The position numbers and the translations under genes were made by a program. A stretch of DNA of 34,828 nucleotides, taken from assembly GCA_009929855.1 (NCBI GenBank), contig RZZN01000038.1, positions 1 to 34,828 of the forward strand. The letters are read 5' to 3'. This DNA is from Gammaproteobacteria bacterium (GTDB lineage: Bacteria; Pseudomonadota; Gammaproteobacteria; Chromatiales; Chromatiaceae). Every line of letters starts with the position of its first letter. Position 1 is the first letter of the stretch. The notes beneath the pieces were generated by a model. That model ran no database searches and was not told the DNA's origin. It saw only the letters and a program-made list of their open reading frames with translations. Below, one piece after another: positions 26,849 to 34,755 of the stretch.

Positions 26849-26888
26849 GGTCGAGGGTCGAGGGTCGAGGGTCGAGGGTCGAGGGTCG
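26849..26888. repeat. 7-bp tandem repeat (5.7 copies)
   Basis: The unit GGTCGAG is repeated five times without mismatch (26849-26883), then GGTCG. It is located about 95 bp upstream of the sprT-like start. Such perfect short repeats are slippage-prone. Confidence 0.9.
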
Positions 26889-26982
26889 GTGGGAGTCATC
26901 TCGGCGATCGACTCATGGGGTCCAGTGGATCAACCCCGCAATCCGACGCACAACGCGTATTCAAGCGACGAGAGGACGTTCG

Positions 26983-27516
26983 ATGGATCTCGACATCGCC
27001 GCGGCTTGGGCGCGGCGCGAGCTGCGCCGCTTTCCCCAACTCGCCGACTGGTCATTCGGCTGGAACCGCCGTCTGCGCGCCCATGGACTCTGTCGTTTCG
27101 ATCGGCGCTGCATCGAGCTCTCGGCGGTGCTGACCGCGCACGAGCCCGACGGCGACTTCGTGCTCAACACCATCCGCCACGAGATCGCCCATGCCCTGGC
27201 CGGTCCAGGGGCCGGACATGGCCCGCGCTGGCGGGCCTGGGCCGTGCGGGTCGGTTGCACCCACATCGCCAGCACGCGTGCCGCCTCGCGCGGGGCCGAG
27301 CATCCGCCGCCGCGCTATCTGCTCCTGGCCGTCATCGACGGGCACGAGCAGGTGGTCCGGCACTATCACCGGCGTCCCTCGCGCGCCTTCCTCGACTCAT
27401 TGCCCAAGCGTTTCCTGCGCGGACGACCCGAGACACGCGGGACCTTGCGCCTGGTGGCGCTGCAGGTCGAGGGGTTGGCTCATGCCGTTGACCCATTGGG
27501 GACCAAGAGCTCGTAA
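26983..27516 (+). CDS. SprT-like zinc metalloprotease
   Basis: This 177-aa protein has the SprT/Spartan zinc site: TIRHEIAHALAG (HExxH, H66 and H70) and GAGHGPRWRAWA (third His, about H79). The preceding segment CRFDRRCIELSAVL is also typical of the family, which cleaves DNA-protein crosslinks in eukaryotes (Spartan); its bacterial role is unproven. The C-terminal zinc ribbon with paired CxxC motifs found in many SprT proteins is absent. ATG 26983 is preceded by AGAGG about 8 nt upstream. The last 37 bases overlap the 3' end of the convergent kinase-like gene. Confidence 0.85.
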   Translation: MDLDIAAAWARRELRRFPQLADWSFGWNRRLRAHGLCRFDRRCIELSAVLTAHEPDGDFVLNTIRHEIAHALAGPGAGHGPRWRAWAVRVGCTHIASTRAASRGAEHPPPRYLLLAVIDGHEQVVRHYHRRPSRAFLDSLPKRFLRGRPETRGTLRLVALQVEGLAHAVDPLGTKSS

Positions 27517-28361
27517 TCGATCAAGGCCCAGGCGATCCGCCCGCGGTGCATGAGCAGCTGTCCACCCTCGCCCCTGGGGCGCACGATGACATGCCTGGGC
27601 TTGTGATCGAGCACCTCCCAGCCGGCGTCGCGCATCACCTGGCGGGCCGTCTCGGTGAGCTCGACCATCGTCTGGTAGGAGAGCGCGCCGCTCTCGCAGG
27701 CCTTTTCGGCATCGATGCCGTCGATCCAGCGATAGAGCAGGATATAGATGCGCTCCCATTCATAGCTCACCCGCTGGGATGCGGGCAGGGTCGCCTGATC
27801 CTCGCGCAGCACACGGTCATACCACCAGCGACGGGTGGTGGTGCGACCGAGCTGCCACTCCAGATAGCGGGTCGCCGGACTATAGATGGCGAGTGGGGCC
27901 TTGATCCGCAGACGCGGCCCGGCGGCGGCGCGCAAGCGCTCCAGATGGGCGAATTCCTCGAAGGGCGGCAGGAAGTCGCTGGAGCGAATGCGGTCCTGCA
28001 AGGCGCTATCCAGCCCGGTGCCGGTCGCCGCGGACAAGAGCGCCGGTTGACCGAAGCGACTGAACTTGATGACCAAGGCAAAGCGCGGATGCGCGGGATG
28101 CCAGACCGGCATCCGATAGACCGCGCCGGTCGCGCCCGCCAGGGCGCGTGCCGCCTTGGGCAAGCGCTCGCCACCAAACCAGCGTGAGGGCACCAGCGAG
28201 TCGAGCACCGGCCAACCGTGGCGAGTGACGAACAGCTCGCCCGCCTGACGTCCGCGCAGACGCAGATAATCGACCCCGAAGATGCGCCGCCGCAGGGCGG
28301 GCGGCGCATCGTCGAAGCTGCGTCGCCGCCATGGATGGAGGTGTTCGTCGAAGCGTTCCAT
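27480..28361 (-). CDS. Predicted protein-kinase-like fold protein, uncharacterised
   Basis: I do not recognise a named family for this 293-aa protein, but the order of motifs suggests a protein-kinase-like fold. RFALVIKFSRFGQ has a possible ATP-binding Lys at 99 and FEEFAHLERL an alpha-C Glu at about 136-141. ERIYILLYRWIDG resembles a hinge region, VLDHKPRHVIVRP resembles the catalytic loop (D252, K254, P255, with His257 where Asn is usual), and ALIDYELLVP resembles the DFG segment (D282). There is no signal peptide or membrane helix. The gene follows the DUF4914 gene on the same strand with a 44-bp gap, so the two are probably co-expressed. The fold call is an inference from spaced residues only. 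Confidence 0.7.
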   Translation of the reverse strand: MERFDEHLHPWRRRSFDDAPPALRRRIFGVDYLRLRGRQAGELFVTRHGWPVLDSLVPSRWFGGERLPKAARALAGATGAVYRMPVWHPAHPRFALVIKFSRFGQPALLSAATGTGLDSALQDRIRSSDFLPPFEEFAHLERLRAAAGPRLRIKAPLAIYSPATRYLEWQLGRTTTRRWWYDRVLREDQATLPASQRVSYEWERIYILLYRWIDGIDAEKACESGALSYQTMVELTETARQVMRDAGWEVLDHKPRHVIVRPRGEGGQLLMHRGRIAWALIDYELLVPNGSTA

Positions 28362-28405
28362 AGTGGCTCCGGGCTGGACTCCGGGGTGGCGACCGGGCTG
28401 GGGGT

Positions 28406-30310
28406 CTAATCGTCCTCGCTTTCGAAGACCGGCATCCCGAGCAGCCGGTCATAATCGGCGAGCGCCCCGCCCTCCATGCAGCAGTCGATGATCCGCCGTC
28501 CGGTCGGTAAGAGATCGGGGGCCAGGAAGGGTTGCAGCTCGCGCCGGAAGAACTCACCGAGGATGGCCGCGCCCGCGTCATAGGCCGCGGGTCCGACCTC
28601 GGGCTGCTGGTCGACCTCGAAGAACCAGGAGCCGATGGTGCTGCCCTCGACGATGATGGAGCCCGGGGTATATCCCAGGAGCGCGCACCGCGAGGGACGC
28701 ATGCGCTCGCGCGCGAAACGCGCCCCGCCACGGCGCGCGAGATACTCGCGAGTCACCCACTGGGGCATGAAGCCGACCTCCCAGACCCCGATATGCTGAT
28801 TGGGGATCAGCACATAGCGCACCTCCGGGGTTTCCAGGATCTGATTGAGCAGCAGATTGGCATGATCGACCATGCGCCCGGTCGCGAACGGCCAATAGGA
28901 TCCGACCCCTTCGGACGACATCCCCTCGGTCTCGACGATGCTGGGATTGGCGTGGCCGCGCGGCGCCACCAGCCGCCACAGCCAGGCCAGGGCCGGCGGC
29001 AAGAGATGAAACATGCCAATGATGCCGTAGCTGGGACGCTCGGCGGTGCACGGTGGGGTGCGCACGCCCATGCTGCGGACATCCACATCGACGGCGCCAC
29101 GGATCACCCGCGGGATGATCTTGCGTGGAATGACCACGCGCGGGTTGGGGCAGGGGACCCCGGGCGCATCCTCGATATGCTCCCAGAGCAGTGTGGTGGC
29201 TTCCGGCGTGCCTTGGATATTGAGGAACAGCAAGGGTGCCGGCGGATGCACCGTCAGCGCCTCCAGATGTGGGTCCGTGCCATAGCGATCGATATGGTTG
29301 CACCGCACGAACCAAGCCTCCTCGGCATCGGTCAGCGTCAGCTTGCCGTGCCCCTTCTCCAGCGACGGGTGGCACAGGGCCATGTCGTCGGTGACCGGGC
29401 GCAGATCGCACCCGCGCGGCAGGGTCAGGCTGCGCTCCTCGCCCGTGAGCAGATTGCGTCCGAGCAGGAGCGTGCCGTCGGCCTGCCGGTGGGCGTATTC
29501 GAGCATCTCGCTCTTGCCGCCACCGCTCGCGCCCTCGTGGCTCAACACCAGCTTGTTCTCGTAAGGGGTGACCACCTGGACCGTCGAGCAATGCATGGTC
29601 ACCCAGCGCTCTTCCTCGCCGATATTGAGCAGCACGCCGTAGATCCCCTTCTTGGCGCTGGGGCCTGGATAGAGGTTGTAGCTGAAGATCTCGTGCAGAC
29701 CGTCCATGCGATTGTGGACGACAACCTGCTTGCCGGCGAAGTGGGTATGTCGAAACGGCGGCGCGACATAGAGGATGGCCCGCGGATTGAAATCATCGGG
29801 CCATTCGTCGAGCGGCACGATCCCTTGCAGCAGGGCCAGTCCCAGGGCGAAGAAACCGGCGTTCGCCGGGGCGATCGCCAAAGCCGCGGCGCCGGACTCC
29901 TTCATGCCGGCGTGAAAGACAAAAGCGGCCAGCGGCTGGCGGCTCAACCAGTCCAGGGTCTCCTCGCGGACCGGGGCGAAGGGACCGCCGTAGCACTCGT
30001 CATAGGTGGGTTTATCCGTGGGGCGCGCATCGCCGATGATCATACAGTCGGGGTCGCGGCGGCGCATGTAGGGCTCGATATAGTTGGCGCTGATCCCGTT
30101 GCGCGTGCGACAGACCCGGGCCTCGACCACCCGCCCCTGGCCCGGGACCTCATAGGCGACCTCTTGGACACCTTGCTCGGCATCACGGACCGCGAGCTCG
30201 ATCAGCTCGTCATGCGTGCCGGCCAAGGTGAGACTGGGTGCCGCGGCCAGGACCGCGGCGGTCTCGGGCGGCAAGGCCGCCCGCAGGAGTGCATGCAGAT
30301 TGTTTGACAT
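28406..30310 (-). CDS. DUF4914 family protein (PEP carboxykinase-like P-loop fold)
   Basis: This 634-aa protein matches DUF4914 by length and layout (from memory). An N-terminal domain (1-150) ends with the conserved PTYDECYGGPFAPVREETLD. The central part holds a PEPCK-type P-loop, LVLSHEGASGGGKSEMLEYA (about residues 255-275), with downstream acidic residues in LRPVTDDMALCHPSLEKGHG. The C-terminal half has conserved phrases such as GIIGMFHLLPPALAWLWRLV and VETEGMSSEGVGSYWPFATG. PEPCK-fold proteins bind nucleotide and phosphate, but no reaction is known for this family. I chose ATG 30310 with AAGGTG upstream; an ATG 21 codons earlier is less likely. It is followed by the kinase-like gene. Confidence 0.85.
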   Translation of the reverse strand: MSNNLHALLRAALPPETAAVLAAAPSLTLAGTHDELIELAVRDAEQGVQEVAYEVPGQGRVVEARVCRTRNGISANYIEPYMRRRDPDCMIIGDARPTDKPTYDECYGGPFAPVREETLDWLSRQPLAAFVFHAGMKESGAAALAIAPANAGFFALGLALLQGIVPLDEWPDDFNPRAILYVAPPFRHTHFAGKQVVVHNRMDGLHEIFSYNLYPGPSAKKGIYGVLLNIGEEERWVTMHCSTVQVVTPYENKLVLSHEGASGGGKSEMLEYAHRQADGTLLLGRNLLTGEERSLTLPRGCDLRPVTDDMALCHPSLEKGHGKLTLTDAEEAWFVRCNHIDRYGTDPHLEALTVHPPAPLLFLNIQGTPEATTLLWEHIEDAPGVPCPNPRVVIPRKIIPRVIRGAVDVDVRSMGVRTPPCTAERPSYGIIGMFHLLPPALAWLWRLVAPRGHANPSIVETEGMSSEGVGSYWPFATGRMVDHANLLLNQILETPEVRYVLIPNQHIGVWEVGFMPQWVTREYLARRGGARFARERMRPSRCALLGYTPGSIIVEGSTIGSWFFEVDQQPEVGPAAYDAGAAILGEFFRRELQPFLAPDLLPTGRRIIDCCMEGGALADYDRLLGMPVFESEDD

Positions 30311-30386
30311 CAAAGGGGCACCTTGAAGCTGAGTGGAGGCATCATAAGGAATTTTGGATGCCCAAGGGCGCATCCTTTGAGTTCAG

Positions 30387-30395
30387 TTTATATCA
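30387..30395 (-). promoter_or_regulatory. Candidate extended -10 promoter for the DUF4914 gene
   Basis: On the minus strand it reads TGATATAAA, matching the extended -10 pattern TGnTATAAT, about 77 bp upstream of ATG 30310. This is the most AT-rich stretch nearby. No clear -35 is needed for an extended -10 promoter. Confidence 0.4.
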
Positions 30396-30602
30396 GCTTG
30401 ACATGACGGCTGCACGCATCAAAAAAGAATCGCTGCATCGGGTGGATATCGATAGGGGTGGACTGGACCGCGACGGAGGGTGGCGTGCCCATCCGGCCCG
30501 CCGGACCTGGCATCTGTTCCGTCCGCAACGGTTGGGGCCTGGTCGGCGATGCGTGGGGTACTGCAGCCGGGGTCGCCCGGCCCCGCGTGGCGGTGCTCCT
30601 CA

Positions 30603-30626
30603 CTCGGGGTGAGGATGCCCCGGCTC
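30603..30626 (+). repeat. Dispersed hairpin repeat, copy D
   Basis: CTCGGGG-TGAGGATG-CCCCGGCTC, the same outer arms as copies A-C with a different centre, 8 kb away from them. Confidence 0.6.
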
Positions 30627-30703
30627 TCCATAGGATGGGGTTGCAAACCGTCCTGCGTTTGGGTCGAGGGCATCGCGGGGGCGGCGGTCAAATTGTCAGG
30701 ACT

Positions 30704-30721
30704 GCCGGCTTGCGCGCCGGC
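30704..30721. promoter_or_regulatory. GCCGGC inverted pair abutting the parA-like promoter
   Basis: GCCGGC-TTGCGC-GCCGGC ends one base before the -35 hexamer of the promoter below. Both arms are also self-palindromic. It could be an operator or just a GC-rich coincidence. Confidence 0.3.
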
Positions 30722-30749
30722 TTGACCTGCCGTCACCGGGGCGTATGCT
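30722..30749 (+). promoter_or_regulatory. Sigma-70-type promoter for the parA-like gene
   Basis: TTGACC (30722-30727), a 16-bp spacer, then TATGCT (30744-30749). Both hexamers match the consensus in at least four of six positions. Predicted transcription starts near 30756, leaving a leader of about 73 nt. Confidence 0.5.
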
Positions 30750-30828
30750 TAGGTGGCATGAGTCACACCGCCCGGATCCAGTCCAGGACAGCCATGACCG
30801 CGCAGCAGTCCGAGGTTCGACCGCGTCC

Positions 30829-31456
30829 ATGAGCATCATCGCCGTCGTCGGCAACAAGGGGGGCACCGGCAAGACCACGCTGGCGCTGAATCTCGCCGCT
30901 GGGCTCGCCCAGCGCGGCGAGACGGTCGTCATCGTCGATGCCGATCCCCAGCAGTCCGCTTATCAATGGCGCCTGACCGGCAGCGAGGACAATGGCCTGC
31001 CGGACGTGGTGGCCGCGGCCATCGGTCTGCAGAAGACGGTGCTGGCGCTGAGCGAGGCCAACACCCACGTGGTCATCGACTGCCCGCCATCGATCAAGGC
31101 ACCACAGGCCGAGCAGGCGCTGCGACTCGCCCACCATGCCTTGGTCCCGGTGCAACCCTCGCCGATGGACCTCTGGGCCACCGCCCATATCGCCAAGGTC
31201 ATCGAGCGTCTGCGCCCCGAGAATCCGGCACTCATGGCCTACATCGTCATCAGCCAGCTGGAGCCGCGTACCACCCTCTCCAAGCTCATGCCCGAGGCCG
31301 CCGCCGCGCTCGACCTGCCGGTGGCCAGAACCAGCATCCAGCGGCGCTCCATCCATCGGCTCTGTGTGCTCGAGGGCAAGAGTGTCTTCCAGGCCGGCCG
31401 GCGTGGCGCCGAGGCCGCCGCCGAAATCCATCAACTGCTGACCGAGGTGCTCACCC

Positions 31457-31464
<8 letters not shown>
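30829..31464 (+). CDS. ParA/MinD-family positioning ATPase (McdA/ParF-like)
   Basis: This 211-aa protein has a deviant Walker A box, VVGNKGGTGKTTLALNLAAG (signature K10, catalytic K15). Walker A' is VVIVDADPQQSAYQW, Walker B is HVVIDCPPSIK, and the C-terminal segment is IQRRSIHRLCVLEGKSVFQA. The small size and missing N-terminal DNA-binding helix place it with type Ib-like ATPases (ParF, McdA, PpfA type). These form nucleoid-bound gradients to space plasmids, carboxysomes, chemoreceptor arrays or other cargo. ATG 30829 follows a candidate sigma-70 promoter. The next gene overlaps by 8 nt. No ParB gene, parS-like array, carboxysome or chemotaxis gene lies in the window, so the cargo is unknown. 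Confidence 0.9.
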
Positions 31465-31870
<406 letters not shown>

Positions 31871-31955
31871 CGACCAGTGTATCGGCCACCCTCCCGCCGC
31901 TCACCCGCCGGACTCGCTCCACCGGCTCCGGCGTGCGCCTGAGCGGGAGCCAAGG

Positions 31956-32852
31956 ATGAATCTGAGCCAGCGTCATGCCTTGGTGACCGGGGCAAGCTCC
32001 GGACTCGGCAAGGCCGTCGCCACGGCCTTGGCGGCAGGCGGCGCCCATGTCCTCATGGTCGCGCGCGATCCCCATCGGGGAGAGGCCGCGCGCACCGAGA
32101 TCATCGCGGCGTCCGGCAATCCGGCGGTCGACTTGCTCTGCTGCGATCTGTCCTCCCAGTCCCAGATCCGGGCGCTGGCTGCTGGGGTGCGCGGGCGCGT
32201 CGATGCCCTGCATCTGCTCGTCAACAATGCCGGCACGGCCTTCCCGCGGTGGGGTCTGACACCGGACGGTGTCGAGCGCACCTTGGCCGTCAATCACCTG
32301 GCGCCCTTTCTGTTGACCAACCTGCTGCTCGATCTGCTGGTGGCCGGCGCACCCGCGCGGATCATCAATGTCGGGACCCGCATGAACACCGCCATGGATC
32401 TCGAGGACCTGAACTGGCAGCGCCGACCCTATCGCATGATGCAAGCCTACGGACAGTCCAAGCTCGGCAATCTGCATTTCACGCGCGAGCTGGCACGCCG
32501 GATCGCTGGCAGCGGGGTGACGGTCAACGCGGTCTTCCCCGGCGTGTTCCGCTCCAACCTCGGCGGCACCGACGGGGCGCAAGGCCTCTTCTGGACGTCC
32601 GTGGATCGGCTGCTGGGCTGGGCGCTGAAGACCCCCGAGCAGGCTGCCGAGCGGGTCATCCATCTCCTGACCTCGGCGGAGGTGGCAGGCATCAGCGGCC
32701 AGTATTTCGGCGATCGGGTGCCGATCAAGGCGCCCGCCCAGGCCGATGATGCAGCCGCGAACGAACGTGTCTGGCAGCTCAGCGCGGCGATGGTTGGACT
32801 GGCAGAAGAATCCTTCCCACGGGTCTCCGGCAAGGGTCTTGACCATCGTTAG
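31956..32852 (+). CDS. Short-chain dehydrogenase/reductase with an atypical active site
   Basis: This 298-aa protein has an NAD(P)-binding Rossmann fold: VTGASSGLGKAVATAL (TGxxxGxG, residues 11-18), NNAG (90-93), the NHLAPF segment (N113) and YGQSK (Y165 and K169, catalytic). Layout resembles the retinol dehydrogenase/WW-oxidoreductase-like group. Where the catalytic Ser normally sits (NVSS), this protein reads IINVGTRM, so Gly140-Thr141 replace it. Thr141 may substitute or activity may be altered. ATG 31956 has GGGAG 6 nt upstream. It lies 85 bp after the disordered-protein gene on the same strand. The substrate is unknown. Confidence 0.9.
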   Translation: MNLSQRHALVTGASSGLGKAVATALAAGGAHVLMVARDPHRGEAARTEIIAASGNPAVDLLCCDLSSQSQIRALAAGVRGRVDALHLLVNNAGTAFPRWGLTPDGVERTLAVNHLAPFLLTNLLLDLLVAGAPARIINVGTRMNTAMDLEDLNWQRRPYRMMQAYGQSKLGNLHFTRELARRIAGSGVTVNAVFPGVFRSNLGGTDGAQGLFWTSVDRLLGWALKTPEQAAERVIHLLTSAEVAGISGQYFGDRVPIKAPAQADDAAANERVWQLSAAMVGLAEESFPRVSGKGLDHR

Positions 32853-32985
32853 GTCCACCGTGACTCGGCTGCCATTGACCGCATGCGGGGTGGGGCATCC
32901 TCATCGCGGTGAACACGCCCTCTGGCCGGATGTCCTCTGACCGGACCGCGTTTCATGCCGAGCGCCAATCACCCCCACTCACGAC

Positions 32986-32991
32986 TATACT
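32986..32991 (+). promoter_or_regulatory. Candidate -10 box for the glutamate synthase-like gene
   Basis: TATACT about 118 bp upstream of ATG 33109; no good -35 hexamer at the right distance (the region reads CGCCAA). Listed as weak. Confidence 0.3.
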
Positions 32992-33108
32992 TTGGTATCG
33001 CCTCTAGAACCGGCTGGGGATGCATCGACCCGGGGCACAGCGCTTTCGCGCGCTCCACGACATCCCGTTGCGAGTCCTGATTCCCATTGAAGATGCAGGG
33101 GGTGGAGG

Positions 33109-34755
33109 ATGTACGAGGCACCCAAACAAAACGACGCGCTCGGCACGACCAATCGGGGCAATCCCTGTGAATCCGGTCTCTGCACACTCTGCATGGCCGA
33201 CTGCAAGGGCAAGTGCGAGACCTGGCTGGCGTCGCTGCTCGGGCGCAATCTGCTCTATCCGCGTGACTTTGGCGACGCCACCGCGGGCTCGGCCAATCTC
33301 GTGGCCCTGGGGGTCGGCTATCACGCGCTGCGCATCCAGGGTTATGTCCACGGTGCCCACGGACTGGAGGCGCGGCTCTCGAGCTCAGCCGATGATCGGA
33401 TCTTCTCCAATGTCGATGTCAGCACCGTCTTCGGTCGAGCGCTCAAGACGAGCTGCCGTTTGCCGATCATGACCGGGGCGCTCGGCTCGACGCAGGTCGC
33501 GGCTCGCTATTGGGATGCTTTCGCGGTCGGCGCGGCTCTCTGTGGCTTTCCCATCGTGATCGGCGAGAACGTGGTCGGCGTGGATCCCGCGGCCGTGATC
33601 GAAAAGGGACGCACCTGCTCGGCCCCCGAGCTGGACCGGCGCATCGCGACCGTTCAGCGCTATCAGGATGAGGATGGCCAAGGCGCCATCATCGTGCAGA
33701 TGAACCTGGAAGACACCCGCAATCGCGTCGATGAGTATCTGATCGAGCGACACGGCGATCGCATCATCATCGAGCTGAAATGGGGCCAAGGCGCCAAGGA
33801 CATCGGTGGCGAGATCCAGGTGAGCGAGATCGAACAGGCGCTGTTTCTCAAATCACGCGGCTATCTCTTGGATCCCGACCCGACCGATCCGGCGGTGTGG
33901 CAGGCCTTCGAGCGCGGCGCCATCACCAGCTTCGCGCGTCACAGTCGGCTCGGCGCCACCGATCTCGATCGGGGCGAGCAGGTGCGCGAGGTCTTCATGG
34001 CCGAGATCGCTCATCTGCGCGGTCTCGGATTCAAGCGCATCTCGCTCAAGACCGGGGCCTATGGCATGGAGGCCCTGGCGATGGCGATTCGCTGCGCGGC
34101 CGATGCCGAGCTGGATCTGCTGACGATCGATGGCTCGGGCGGCGGGACCGGCATGAGTCCCTGGAACATGATGGATCATTGGGGCGTGCCCTCATTGCCT
34201 CTGCACGCCCGCGCCCATGACTATTGTCGGATCCTGGCCGAGCGCGGGATCCGCCCGCCCGATCTCGCGCTGGCCGGTGGATTCGCCCGCGAGGACCATC
34301 TCTTCAAGGCCCTCGCGCTCGGTGCGCCCTACGCCAAATTGGTGTGCATGGGCCGAGCGCCCATGATCCCGGGCTTTCTCGGCAGCAACATCGAGGGTGT
34401 CTTGAGACCCGAGCGGCGCGCCGTCGTGCATGGACACTGGGACCATCTGCCGAGCTCGGTGTCGGCCATCGGCACCACCCCCGAGACCATCTTCGCTGGC
34501 TGGGAGGCGGTGCGCGCCAAGGTCGGCGCGAGCGAGATGGACAAGATCCCCTTCGGCGCCATCGCGCTGTTCGGTTATGCCGACAAGCTTGCCTGTGGAT
34601 TGCAGCAACTGATGGCCGGGGCGCGCAAGTTTTCGCTGGACCAAATCAGCCGAGATGACCTGATGTCGGCCAATCGCGAGACCGCCGAGGTCACCGGGAT
34701 CCCCTTCCTGACCGATGCCCAGCAGGATCGGGCGATGGCGATCTTGACGAGATGA
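33109..34755 (+). CDS. FMN-binding glutamate synthase family protein with N-terminal Cys cluster
   Basis: This 548-aa protein has the FMN/Fe-S domain of the glutamate synthase large subunit. Conserved blocks are TGALGSTQVAARYWDAFAVG, VQMNLEDTRNRVDEYLIE, IELKWGQGAKDIGGEIQVSE and LLTIDGSGGGTGMSPWNMM. The usual amidotransferase domain is absent, as in stand-alone archaeal and anaerobe homologues. The N-terminus carries C20-x4-C25-x2-C28-x3-C32-x3-C36, which may bind an iron-sulfur cluster. The ATG has an excellent GGTGGAGG just upstream. The family is usually described as glutamate synthase-like; the true reaction here is uncertain because the glutaminase domain is missing. Confidence 0.9.
   Translation: MYEAPKQNDALGTTNRGNPCESGLCTLCMADCKGKCETWLASLLGRNLLYPRDFGDATAGSANLVALGVGYHALRIQGYVHGAHGLEARLSSSADDRIFSNVDVSTVFGRALKTSCRLPIMTGALGSTQVAARYWDAFAVGAALCGFPIVIGENVVGVDPAAVIEKGRTCSAPELDRRIATVQRYQDEDGQGAIIVQMNLEDTRNRVDEYLIERHGDRIIIELKWGQGAKDIGGEIQVSEIEQALFLKSRGYLLDPDPTDPAVWQAFERGAITSFARHSRLGATDLDRGEQVREVFMAEIAHLRGLGFKRISLKTGAYGMEALAMAIRCAADAELDLLTIDGSGGGTGMSPWNMMDHWGVPSLPLHARAHDYCRILAERGIRPPDLALAGGFAREDHLFKALALGAPYAKLVCMGRAPMIPGFLGSNIEGVLRPERRAVVHGHWDHLPSSVSAIGTTPETIFAGWEAVRAKVGASEMDKIPFGAIALFGYADKLACGLQQLMAGARKFSLDQISRDDLMSANRETAEVTGIPFLTDAQQDRAMAILTR

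Larger units (their letters stand above)
26493..26982. other. Divergent intergenic region, secreted protein / sprT-like
   Basis: This 490-bp region separates two divergent genes. It contains a near-palindrome at 26549-26564 and a heptamer tandem repeat at 26849-26888. A minus-strand ORF around 26693-26817 exists but has no recognisable content. No RNA gene or transposon remnant is seen. Confidence 0.45.
30396..30828. other. Divergent intergenic region, DUF4914 / parA-like
   Basis: This 433-bp region contains a copy of the dispersed hairpin repeat (30603-30626), a GCCGGC inverted pair and a good sigma-70-type promoter facing the ParA gene. I see no supported ORF and no tandem iteron-like or parS-type array. 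Confidence 0.5.

Noticed and set aside
28532-30307. 591-aa reading frame opposite the DUF4914 gene
   Set aside because: It is antisense to a gene with clear conserved blocks and a P-loop; the translation lacks any motif.
30458-30832. 124-aa plus-strand frame upstream of the parA-like gene
   Set aside because: It runs across the hairpin repeat and the promoter, has Gly/Arg/Trp-biased sequence and no recognisable content.
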